Source: Alphaproteobacteria bacterium (GTDB lineage Bacteria; Pseudomonadota; Alphaproteobacteria; Zavarziniales; Zavarziniaceae). Taken from it: a stretch of 14,647 bases of DNA. A model generated the notes under the pieces. It was given only the letters and a program-made list of their open reading frames with translations, did no database searches and had not been told where the DNA came from. Of this stretch, positions 1 through 5,843 are shown piece after piece (positions within the stretch are counted from its first letter, which is position 1; the number at the start of each line of letters is the position of its first letter). Both the position numbers and the translations under genes were made by a program. The stretch lies in NCBI GenBank assembly GCA_021774355.1, contig JAJFJE010000314.1, positions 1 through 14,647 of the forward strand. The letters run 5' to 3'.

Positions 1-516
1 GCCGACGGCGCCGAGATCTATCGCGACAAGCTGACCTTCGCCGAGGCCGAGCGGCGCATCGCGCGCTGCTACCGGCCCTATCACGAGGCGGTCGAGCGCT
101 GCCTGGCGGCGGCCCAGGACGCCCATGGCCGGGCCCTGCTGCTCGATTGCCACTCGATGCCGTCGGTCGGCGGCCCGGGCGAGCAGGATGCCGGGCGCGG
201 CCGGCCCGATATTGTCCTGGGCGACCGCTTCGGCATGAGTTGCGACCCGGTGATCGTCGCCTGCGCCGAGACCGTGTTGCGCGACCGCGGCTATCGCGTG
301 GCGCGCAACGACCCCTATGCCGGGGGGTACATCACCCATCACTATGGCCGGCCGCAACGGGCCCGCCACGCCCTGCAGATCGAGATCAACCGCTCGCTCT
401 ATATGGACGAGGCCCGTATCGAGCCCCATTTCGGCTTTACCCGGGTGGCCGCCGACATGGCCGCCCTGCTCGAGGCCCTGATCGCCCTGCGCTGGCCCGC
501 GCCCGCGGTGCCGTGA
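1..516 (+). CDS. N-formylglutamate amidohydrolase family protein (5'-truncated by window edge)
   Basis: The reading frame is open from base 1 and ends at TGA 514-516, so the start lies upstream and about 171 C-terminal residues are visible. Family landmarks are LLLDCHSMPS, then the VLGDRFG block, NDPYAGGYITHHYGRP, and the EINRSLYMDE block near the end. This order is characteristic of the N-formylglutamate amidohydrolase family (FGase, COG3741), cytoplasmic metal-dependent enzymes that release formate from N-formyl-L-glutamate, the last step of one histidine-degradation route. The His and Glu residues in these blocks are the likely metal and catalytic ligands (family knowledge). No other hut gene is visible, so a role in histidine use is not shown here; members outside hut operons often have untested substrates. 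Its stop codon overlaps the GTG start of the acetyltransferase by 4 bp, so the two are probably co-translated. Confidence 0.9.
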   Translation, partial: ADGAEIYRDKLTFAEAERRIARCYRPYHEAVERCLAAAQDAHGRALLLDCHSMPSVGGPGEQDAGRGRPDIVLGDRFGMSCDPVIVACAETVLRDRGYRVARNDPYAGGYITHHYGRPQRARHALQIEINRSLYMDEARIEPHFGFTRVAADMAALLEALIALRWPAPAVP

Positions 517-1019
517 CCGCCCTCGCCGTCCGTCCGGCCGGGCGCGGCGACCTCCCGGCGATCCACCGGATCTATGGCCACCATGTGATGACCGGTACGG
601 CCAGTTTCGAGGAAACGGTACCGGATCTGGCGGAGATGACGCGGCGATTCGACGCGCTGGCCGCCGGCGGCTTTCCCTTCCTGGTCGCCGAACGGCGTGG
701 CGGTGTGCTGGGCTATGCCTATGCCGGCCCGTTCCGTAGCCGCAGCGCCTATCGCTATACGGTCGAGGATTCGATCTACCTGGCCCCCGAGGCTTGCGGG
801 CAGGGCATTGGCGGGCAGCTTTTGGACGCGCTGATGGCGGGCTGCGCCGGCGGCGGCTTCCGCGAGGTCCTGGCAATTATCGGCGATAGCGCGAACCAGG
901 CCTCGATCGCCCTGCACCGGCGCCACGGCTTCGTGATGGTCGGCCGCTTCGAAGCAGTCGGCTTCAAATTCGGCCGCTGGCTGGATGTCGTGCTGATGCA
1001 GCGCCGCCTGGTGCCCTGA
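513..1019 (+). CDS. GNAT N-acetyltransferase, phosphinothricin/methionine sulfoximine acetyltransferase-like
   Basis: A protein of 168 residues, the usual size for this family. I place the start at GTG 513, because homology begins immediately (LAVRPAGRGDLPAIHRIYGH) and the GTGA overlap with the upstream stop is typical of coupled genes; the frame stays open further upstream only as a shadow of the preceding gene. Family features are the early TGTASFEE segment, the YRYTVEDSIYL strand, the acetyl-CoA pyrophosphate loop CGQGIGGQLL at about residues 94-103, and the C-terminal GFKFGRWLDVVLMQR strand diagnostic of the Pat/Bar/YncA (MddA) group. Such enzymes acetylate the free amino group of phosphinothricin, methionine sulfoximine or methionine sulfone. 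The natural substrate here is unknown, and housekeeping detoxification of amino acid analogues is a reasonable inference. The gene ends 35 bases before the 3' end of a convergent small RNA gene. Confidence 0.88.
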   Translation: MTALAVRPAGRGDLPAIHRIYGHHVMTGTASFEETVPDLAEMTRRFDALAAGGFPFLVAERRGGVLGYAYAGPFRSRSAYRYTVEDSIYLAPEACGQGIGGQLLDALMAGCAGGGFREVLAIIGDSANQASIALHRRHGFVMVGRFEAVGFKFGRWLDVVLMQRRLVP

Positions 1020-1053
1020 CCGCCCGCGGCACGCGGCAAAAGCCGCAAGCGCC

Positions 1054-1090
1054 AAAAAAAGGGGCCACTCGCACCGAAGTGGAGTGGCCC
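1054..1090 (-). terminator. Intrinsic terminator of the MmgR-like sRNA
   Basis: On the minus strand GGGCCACTC pairs perfectly with GAGTGGCCC (plus-strand arms 1062-1070 and 1082-1090). Inside is a second stem, CAC with GTG, closed by a UUCG tetraloop in the very stable C(UUCG)G context, with one unpaired base. Seven U residues follow (A-tract 1054-1060 on the plus strand) after one C. The U-tract exists only on the minus strand, which sets the direction. Read from the plus strand the hairpin has no U-run, so it is a poor terminator for the acetyltransferase. Confidence 0.92.
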
Positions 1091-1142
1091 AAGTCTAGGG
1101 AGGAAACGCCCAGGAAGGGCAGCGGCATCGGGCGATGCCGCG
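1054..1142 (-). ncRNA. mmgR: MmgR / alpha-r8 (suhB-family) trans-acting small RNA
   Basis: Read on the minus strand, a transcript of about 89 nt shows three stem-loops. Hairpin 1 pairs GCGGCATC with GATGCCGC (1122-1141). Hairpin 2 pairs GCCC with GGGC (1108-1120). The third is a strong intrinsic terminator (1054-1090). Between hairpins 2 and 3, at 1106 to 1097, lies unpaired UUUCCUCCCU, identical to the ultraconserved 10-mer I recall for the alphaproteobacterial MmgR family. MmgR of Sinorhizobium meliloti is about 77 nt, has three hairpins, binds Hfq, and limits phasin (PhaP1/PhaP2) production and polyhydroxybutyrate storage (recalled knowledge). The pyrimidine-rich loop is complementary to Shine-Dalgarno sequences, which suits translational repression. 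The 5' end is inferred from hairpin 1 and a promoter-like pair upstream. The gene converges on the acetyltransferase and diverges from the PlcP-like gene. No protein is encoded. Family assignment rests on structure plus the 10-mer, not on a covariance-model search. Confidence 0.82.
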
Positions 1143-1148
1143 GTGCAC

Positions 1149-1177
1149 AATATGTCATCGCAGCGCGGCAATGGAAA
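1149..1177 (-). promoter_or_regulatory. Candidate sigma-70 promoter of the MmgR-like sRNA
   Basis: On the minus strand a -35-like TTTCCA (1177-1172, 4/6 to TTGACA) lies 17 bp from a -10-like CATATT (1154-1149, 4/6 to TATAAT). That would start RNA near 1142, exactly at the base of hairpin 1. The fit of position is better than the fit of the boxes, so this is tentative. Confidence 0.35.
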
Positions 1178-1523
1178 GAGGAAAATCTGACGAAATATCT
1201 TTCTTTTTTCTAACGCATTGATCAAAAAGAGTTATTCGAAGTGGTGAATATGCTGCACAAGCGAAGGAATGGCATCATTGTCGGCTTTTGCAGATATTTC
1301 AACCGGCAAATCCCGCGCTGCGCGTGGCCTCGCCCCGCCGTCCCGTTTTGTTGCGCAGCATAGCGGCCGGCGGCCGGCCATGTTGCGCGTCGTCGGGCGT
1401 CGGAAGCGGCTCGTCGTCGCTGTGACGATCGGGCCGCAGTCCACCGGAAAAACGTCGGGGAACCGGCGCGGACTGAATAGAAGCGGGAGAGTTCTATTTG
1501 TATCAACAAGATATTGTGTTATC

Positions 1524-1545
1524 TATTCTTGGACATACAAGAATA
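1524..1545. promoter_or_regulatory. Inverted repeat upstream of the plcP-like gene, possible operator
   Basis: TATTCTTG (1524-1531), GACATA as spacer, then CAAGAATA (1538-1545): a perfect 8-bp dyad ending 29 bases before the likely start codon. It sits in an AT-rich pocket of a GC-rich genome, where the core promoter should be. It has the size of a dimeric regulator site. There is no following T-run, so it is not a terminator. The regulator is unknown. Confidence 0.45.
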
Positions 1546-1574
1546 TTACCACGATGTGACGGGAGTATTTCGTT

Positions 1575-2513
1575 TTGGTTACAGTGGCCAGCTCACCAGA
1601 GAGCTTTGACCGTAGCCGGCGCCGCCGCAAGCCTGGCCCTGGACGCCTGGTCGAATCAACCCTTGCAAGCCTGTCATCCAACGAGTCCGCCGACGAGCGG
1701 GGCGACGACGAGCGGGGTGGCGACCGGCGCCGCTACCGGGCTATTTTCGTCTCCGACATTCATCTCGGGACCCGCGGCTGCCAGGCCGAGATGCTGCTCG
1801 ATTTCCTGAAGCACACCGAATCGGACTATCTCTACCTGGTCGGCGACATCATCGACGGCTGGCGCCTGAAACGCGCCTGGTTCTGGGCCCAGAGCCACAA
1901 TGACGTGATCCAGAAGGTGCTGCGCAAGGCGCGCAAGGGCACCCGGGTGATCTATATCCCCGGCAATCACGACGAGGCGGCGCGCGACTATGTCGGGCTG
2001 CAGTTCGGCGGCGTGGCCGTGGCGATGGAGGCGATCCACACCATGGCCGATGGCCGCCGCTACCTGGTGCTCCACGGCGACGCCTTTGACGGGGTGGTGA
2101 AATATGCCCGCTGGCTGGCCCATCTGGGCGACCGGGCCTATGGCGCGGCGCTGACCGTCAGCCATTGGTTCAATGCCATCCGCCAGCGCCTGGGCTATCC
2201 CTATTGGTCGCTGTCGGCCTATCTGAAGTACAAGGTCAAGAATGCGGTCGAATATATTTCCCGCTTCGAGCACGCGGTCGCCGAAGAGGCCCGGCGGCGC
2301 ACCGTCGACGGCGTGATCTGCGGCCACATCCATCACGCCGAACAGCGCCAGATCGACGGTATCGACTATTGCAACGACGGCGACTGGGTGGAGAGCTGCA
2401 CGGCCCTGGTCGAACATCTCGACGGTGGTCTGGAAATCCTGCACTGGGCCCCGGAATATGAGCGCGGTCGCCATGCCGCCCCGGCCGAGCCGGAGTTTGC
2501 GACCGCCCCATGA
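1575..2513 (+). CDS. plcP: PlcP-like metallophosphoesterase (phospholipase C for membrane remodelling), annotated elsewhere as UDP-2,3-diacylglucosamine pyrophosphatase-like
   Basis: A 312-residue calcineurin-fold phosphoesterase. The metal ligands are in order: D61-I-H63 (FVSDIHLG), G90-D-x-x-D94, G130-N-H-D-E134, H167-G-D and G250-H-I-H-H254. The spacing and flanks (SDIHLGTRGCQAE, LGYPYWSLSAY, NDGDWVESCTA) are those of the alphaproteobacterial group containing S. meliloti PlcP, which cleaves phosphatidylcholine and similar lipids to diacylglycerol and a phosphoalcohol under phosphate starvation. The older name comes from its LpxH similarity; many alphaproteobacteria use LpxI for that lipid A step. 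I chose TTG 1575 because GGGAG lies 9 bases upstream; GTG 1584 is the alternative. The first 53 residues are Arg/Asp/Ser-rich and probably disordered, longer than I expect in relatives. The stop overlaps the glycosyltransferase ATG (ATGA), supporting a plcP-agt type operon. The substrate is inferred from family and neighbour. Confidence 0.85.
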   Translation: MVTVASSPESFDRSRRRRKPGPGRLVESTLASLSSNESADERGDDERGGDRRRYRAIFVSDIHLGTRGCQAEMLLDFLKHTESDYLYLVGDIIDGWRLKRAWFWAQSHNDVIQKVLRKARKGTRVIYIPGNHDEAARDYVGLQFGGVAVAMEAIHTMADGRRYLVLHGDAFDGVVKYARWLAHLGDRAYGAALTVSHWFNAIRQRLGYPYWSLSAYLKYKVKNAVEYISRFEHAVAEEARRRTVDGVICGHIHHAEQRQIDGIDYCNDGDWVESCTALVEHLDGGLEILHWAPEYERGRHAAPAEPEFATAP

Positions 2514-3658
2514 GCAGCGCTGCCTGTCTTGCCGCGACCGGCGGCCTCGCACAGCCGGAGTCTGTCCGGTTGCTGCGGATCCTGATCGTCACAGATGCCT
2601 GGAAGCCCCAGGTCAATGGCGTCGTGCGCACCCTTGACACCCTGGCCCGGGAAGCCGCCCGCCGGGGCCATGTGGTCGGCGTGGTCAGCCCCGACGCCTT
2701 TCCCACCATGGCCATGCCCAGCTATCCGGAAATCCGCCTGGCTCTGATGCCGGGCCGCCGGCTGGCGCGCATGATCGAGGCGTTCCGCCCCGACTGCATC
2801 CATCTGGCGACCGAAGGACCCCTGGGCTGGGCCGCCCGGCGCTGGTGCCTGCGCCACGGCATTCCCTTCACCACCGCCTATCACACCCGGTTCCCGGAAT
2901 ATTTGCGGCCCCGCCTGGGCGTTCCGCTGGCCCTGTCCTATGCGGTGATGCGTCGCTTCCACCGCCCCTCGGCCGGGGTGATGGTGGCGACCCGCTCGAT
3001 CCGCGAGGCCCTGGCCGCCCGGGGCTTCGCCAATCTGCGGCCCTGGACCCGGGGCGTCGATCTGTCGCGCTTCGTGCCGGCGGCCGGCCGTCATGCCCTG
3101 CCGGCCGCCCTGGCCGGCCTGCGCCGGCCGGTGGCCGCCTGTGTCGGCCGCCTGGCCGTGGAGAAGAATGTCGAGGCGTTTCTGAACATTCCCTGGGAGG
3201 GCACCAAGCTGGTGGTCGGGGATGGTCCGGCCATGGCCCGGCTGCGCGCCCGCCATCCCGAGGCGGTGTTTGTCGGGGCCCGCCACGGCGAGGACCTGGT
3301 GCGTCATTTCCAGGCCGCCGACGTGTTCGTTTTTCCGTCCCTGACCGACACGTTCGGCCTGGTGATCCTGGAGGCGCTGGCCTGCGGCGTGCCCGTGGCG
3401 GCCTTTCCGGTGCCCGGCCCGATCGACGTCCTGACCCCGGCGGTCGGGGTCACCGGCCCCGATCTCGCGGCCGCCGCCAGGGCGGCGCTGGCCCTGTCAC
3501 CCACAGCCTGCCGCAACCACGCCCTGGGCTTCACCTGGGAGGCGACGACCGACCTGTTTCTCCACGATCTGGCGCCCTTCCATCGGGCCTGGCCCGAGCC
3601 TTCCGATCGCGACCCGCCCGTGCTCGTCCCCTATCGCCCCCGGGTGCCGGTGGGCTAA
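2510..3658 (+). CDS. GT4-type glycosyltransferase, probable diacylglycerol glycosyltransferase partner of PlcP
   Basis: A 382-residue GT-B fold retaining glycosyltransferase. The N-terminal half carries ILIVTDAWKPQVNGVVRTL at about residues 24-42, the glycine turn for acceptor and donor contact, and a TAYHTRFPEYL block. The C-terminal half has the start of the second Rossmann domain (ACVGRLAVEKNV), then FPSLTDTFGLVILEALACG at about residues 274-292, which is the GT4 E-x7-E region with the first Glu replaced by Asp; that variant is common in the SqdX/MgtA-like lipid branch. It starts at ATG 2510, inside the stop of the phosphoesterase. In Agrobacterium, SAR11 and marine Rhodobacterales, plcP is followed by a lipid glycosyltransferase (Agt) that converts the released diacylglycerol to glucosyl- or glucuronosyl-diacylglycerol; the same role is inferred here. 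Sugar donor unknown. It converges on the oxidoreductase with a 4-bp overlap of the two 3' ends. Confidence 0.85.
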   Translation: MSSAACLAATGGLAQPESVRLLRILIVTDAWKPQVNGVVRTLDTLAREAARRGHVVGVVSPDAFPTMAMPSYPEIRLALMPGRRLARMIEAFRPDCIHLATEGPLGWAARRWCLRHGIPFTTAYHTRFPEYLRPRLGVPLALSYAVMRRFHRPSAGVMVATRSIREALAARGFANLRPWTRGVDLSRFVPAAGRHALPAALAGLRRPVAACVGRLAVEKNVEAFLNIPWEGTKLVVGDGPAMARLRARHPEAVFVGARHGEDLVRHFQAADVFVFPSLTDTFGLVILEALACGVPVAAFPVPGPIDVLTPAVGVTGPDLAAAARAALALSPTACRNHALGFTWEATTDLFLHDLAPFHRAWPEPSDRDPPVLVPYRPRVPVG

Positions 3659-4644
3659 GCCTCCTGCGCCACGGTCAGGACGACCTTGCCGGTCGACCGG
3701 CGGCCCTGAACCGCGGCCAGGGCCTTGCCCGCCGCGGCCAGGGGCCAGGTCTCGGAAACATGGAGCGCCAGGCGGCCCTGGCCCCACAAGGCGATCAGCG
3801 CGTCCAGCGAGGCGGCCAGGGCCGCCGGCGCCTTGTCGGCATAGGCGCCCCACCAGAAGCCGATGACGTCGACATTCTTGACCAGCAGGCGGTTGGCGGC
3901 GATCTGCGGCACCGTGCCGCTGGCGAAGCCGATCACCAGGGCCCGGGCCTCGAAGGCCGCCGCCTTCAGGGCCTGGTCGAACAGGCTCCCGCCCACCGGA
4001 TCGTAGATGACGTCGACGCCCCGGCCCCCGGTCGCTTCGAGCAGGGCTGCCTTGAGGTCCGGGACATCCGCGTCGATCAGGATCGCGGCGCCTTGGGCCG
4101 CGGCCAGGGCCAGCTTGGCCGGGCCCTGGGCCACCGCGATCACCCGGGCGCCCAGCACCGCGCCCAGTTCCACCGCCGTCAGGCCGACGCCGCCGGCGGC
4201 CCCCAGCACCAGCAGGGTCTCGCCCGGTTTCAGCCGGGCCCGGTGGACCAGGGCCAGGTGCCCCGTGCCATAGGCCACGGCAAAGCCCGCGGCGACCACG
4301 GCGGGCATGGCCGCGGGGCGGCGCACCACCCGGGCGGCCGGGACCACAACATGGCTGGCATAGCCGCCATGGCCGGGCAGGGCCAGCACATCCATGCCGA
4401 CCGCGAGGCCGGTGACGCCCGGGCCCACCGCCGCGATCCGCCCGGCCACCTCCAGCCCCGGGGCAAAGGGCAGGGCCGGCTGGCTCTGATAGCGCCCGGC
4501 GAGCATCAGCCCGTCGGCGAAATTGACCCCGGCGGCCTCGACCGCGACCACGACCTCCCCCGCGCCGGCCACCGGGTCGGGCGCTTCGGTCAGGGTCATC
4601 GCTTCGGGCCCCAGGCCGAGTTCATGAACCAGCATGGCCTGCAT
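3655..4644 (-). CDS. NADPH:quinone oxidoreductase family protein (zinc-free MDR)
   Basis: A 329-residue medium-chain dehydrogenase/reductase. The start is ATG 4644 (MQAMLVHELG), where family similarity begins; the frame runs 22 codons further upstream but that stretch looks non-coding, and a G-rich run GGGGACGG lies about 8 bases before 4644. Visible features are the GroES-like N-terminal domain with NFAD (41-44) and YQSQPALPFAPGLEVAG, the NADPH-binding loop GAAGGVG (148-154), and YDPVGGSLFDQAL in the catalytic fold. The zinc-binding Cys/His set of alcohol dehydrogenases is absent, which fits the QorA-type quinone reductase / crotonyl-CoA reductase-like branch. Such proteins reduce quinones or enoyl compounds with NADPH in the cytoplasm; family members near acyl-CoA genes act on enoyl-CoA, but none is adjacent. 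It is divergent from the membrane protein at 4752 and stands alone. Substrate not determinable. Confidence 0.88.
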   Translation of the reverse strand: MQAMLVHELGLGPEAMTLTEAPDPVAGAGEVVVAVEAAGVNFADGLMLAGRYQSQPALPFAPGLEVAGRIAAVGPGVTGLAVGMDVLALPGHGGYASHVVVPAARVVRRPAAMPAVVAAGFAVAYGTGHLALVHRARLKPGETLLVLGAAGGVGLTAVELGAVLGARVIAVAQGPAKLALAAAQGAAILIDADVPDLKAALLEATGGRGVDVIYDPVGGSLFDQALKAAAFEARALVIGFASGTVPQIAANRLLVKNVDVIGFWWGAYADKAPAALAASLDALIALWGQGRLALHVSETWPLAAAGKALAAVQGRRSTGKVVLTVAQEA

Positions 4645-4751
4645 GGCACGTCCGTCCCCGGATGGTGTATCCTGAACGGCCACGGTGGCCCAACCGAACC
4701 TGCGGTTCAATCCGCAAGCGGGACGCCGGGCGCGGAAACGGGTGAGGCGTG

Positions 4752-5723
4752 ATGCATTGGGTTGTGCGGGCAGGGGGTTTGGTGCTGTTGCTGGGCGGCC
4801 TGTGGCTGGTCGCCGCGGGCCTGTCCGACGGCATCGCCACCTTCACCCTGGTGGCCGACGGCGAAGAGGCCACCGGCCAGGTGCTGCGCCTGGAGCCCGG
4901 CCCCGAGGGCGCCGGCGTGGTCACCGTGATCGGCATGCGCCGCCCCGACCAGTCCCCGATCGAACTGCGCGACGGACCCCATCCCCTGGCCGAGCGGGCG
5001 GTCGGCGCCCCGGTCCGGCTGATCCTGCCGCGCGGCCAGCCCGAGCAGGCGCGAATCAACGAATTGGCCGCGCTGTGGTCGGGGCCGGTGTTCCGGGTGC
5101 TCGGCGGCCTGGGCGCGATCGCCGTCGGCATCGCCATGATGCTGACCGCGGGTCCCGACCGCCAGAGCCGGATGCGGGTGCCCCTGGCCTTGCGGGTGGC
5201 GCTGTTCGGCCTGGCCGCCGGGGCGACCGCGGTCGCCTGGGAGAACTACAGCGGCGTGGTCGACAGTCTTAACCGCTTTCCGCGGGGCGAGGGCCGGGTG
5301 ATCGCCCTGGAGGCGGGACGGCCGCGGGTCCTGTTCGTGACCGGCGATGCGGTCACCGTGGAATTTGTCGACCTCAACGTGCCTGCTGGCCGTTATGCCG
5401 TCGACGACCATGTCGTGGTCGGTTACGCCAAAGCGGCGCCGTCGGGGGCGCGGATCGAACGCTTCGAAGAGGTCTGGGGCGGGGCCACCCGCTGGGGCGC
5501 GGTGGCCGGGCTGTGCATCCTGGTCTTTCTCTATGCCAGTACCTGGCGGCGGCGCATCGTCCCGCCGCCCGAGCAGGCCGCCAGCCCCGCGCCCGGGCCG
5601 GCGCGCGGCCCCCATCTGTTTGCCCGCGCCGTCCATTGGGGCGGCGACAGTTGGCGGCGCTTGCGCCGCGAACGCCAGGCGATCCAGAGGGTCCCGGGGG
5701 CCGGCGACATCGAACTGCGGTAA
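4752..5723 (+). CDS. Membrane protein with duplicated DUF3592-like unit, unknown function
   Basis: A 323-residue protein with four predicted membrane helices at about 7-25, 113-131, 145-162 and 248-263, and a basic C-terminal tail of about 60 residues (WRRRIV, then WRRLRRERQAIQR). Between helices 1-2 and 3-4 lie two beta-rich domains that resemble each other: residues 42-118 begin GQVLRLEPG and end VGAPVRLILPRG...ARINELAALWSG, while 181-253 begin GRVIALEAG and end VDDHVVVGYAKA...ARIERFEEVWGG. The pattern of a strand, a V-x-V-x-Y/L strand, then Ala-Arg-Ile before a helix, recalls DUF3592, whose function is unknown. ATG 4752 is chosen because GTGAGG ends four bases upstream; GTG 4749 directly before it is the alternative. 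The promoter must lie in the 107-bp gap shared with the divergent oxidoreductase, where I see no clear boxes. Confidence 0.75.
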   Translation: MHWVVRAGGLVLLLGGLWLVAAGLSDGIATFTLVADGEEATGQVLRLEPGPEGAGVVTVIGMRRPDQSPIELRDGPHPLAERAVGAPVRLILPRGQPEQARINELAALWSGPVFRVLGGLGAIAVGIAMMLTAGPDRQSRMRVPLALRVALFGLAAGATAVAWENYSGVVDSLNRFPRGEGRVIALEAGRPRVLFVTGDAVTVEFVDLNVPAGRYAVDDHVVVGYAKAAPSGARIERFEEVWGGATRWGAVAGLCILVFLYASTWRRRIVPPPEQAASPAPGPARGPHLFARAVHWGGDSWRRLRRERQAIQRVPGAGDIELR

Positions 5724-5774
5724 TACGCGCCGCAATAACACCACAATCGACGGTCAGCCATGCGGCGGCTTTCA

Positions 5775-5802
5775 TTGCCCCTTTAGAGAGACTGGCTATA
5801 CT
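5775..5802 (+). promoter_or_regulatory. Sigma-70-type promoter of typA
   Basis: TTGCCC (5775-5780), a 16-bp spacer, and TATACT (5797-5802, 5/6 to TATAAT). Transcription would start near 5809, giving a leader of about 35 nt to ATG 5844. This start point leaves the in-frame ATG at 5817 almost without leader, which argues against it. An 8-bp inverted repeat, TGCGGCGG (5761-5768) with CCGCCGCA (5806-5813), brackets the promoter; its role is unknown. Confidence 0.6.
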
Positions 5803-5843
5803 GCGCCGCCGCAAAAATGCCGCTGTCACCCGGAACAGGATTC

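Larger units (their letters stand above)
1143..1574. other. Divergent intergenic region between the sRNA and the plcP-like operon
   Basis: About 430 bases with no convincing gene. Its composition is uneven: AT-rich stretches around 1180-1300 and 1490-1570, and a GC-rich middle containing the short palindrome GGCCGGCGGCCGGCC near 1364-1378. Short open frames on both strands (for example 1269-1559 plus, 1222-1509 minus) show no family motif, no periodic high-GC codon bias and no clear ribosome site. The region must hold the outward promoters of both flanking genes. The only ordered element I can define near the operon is the inverted repeat at 1524-1545. I looked for paired PhoB half-sites and found none. 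Confidence 0.7.

Noticed and set aside
1033..1046. GCGGC-AAAA-GCCGC hairpin just after the acetyltransferase as a terminator
   Set aside because: Only five base pairs and no T-run on the plus strand; insufficient to call.
1152..1158. ATGTCAT (6/7 to a PhoB half-site) at the sRNA promoter
   Set aside because: There is no paired half-site at the required spacing, and it overlaps the -10 region, where a PhoB site would not activate.
1222..1559. Short open frames on both strands of the intergenic region (96 aa plus, 95 aa minus)
   Set aside because: They mirror each other across a GC-rich segment, show no family motif, have no convincing ribosome site and include AT-rich promoter-like sequence.
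1671..1677. CTGTCAT, an exact half of the PhoB box, close to the plcP-like start
   Set aside because: No second half-site lies 11 bases away on either side, and the sequence is inside the coding region at codons where it spells Leu-Ser-Ser. A chance match.
1575..2513. Lipid A enzyme LpxH as the identity of the metallophosphoesterase
   Set aside because: Motifs are shared by the superfamily, but length, the YPYWSLSA block and the coupled lipid glycosyltransferase favour the PlcP group. Kept as a testable alternative, not as the call.
4645..4710. 22-codon upstream extension of the quinone oxidoreductase
   Set aside because: Family similarity begins at ATG 4644 and the extension is not hydrophobic or conserved-looking; it lies in the divergent promoter gap.
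2845..4752. Plus-strand open frame of over 600 codons spanning the glycosyltransferase and oxidoreductase genes
   Set aside because: Out of frame with the glycosyltransferase and antisense to the oxidoreductase; its translation is low-complexity Gly/Pro/Arg/Ala. A GC-driven shadow.
5817..5843. Upstream in-frame ATG of typA (nine extra residues)
   Set aside because: BipA proteins begin at the MDIRNIAIIAH position, the shorter form is exactly 607 residues, and the readable promoter would start RNA only about 8 bases before 5817.
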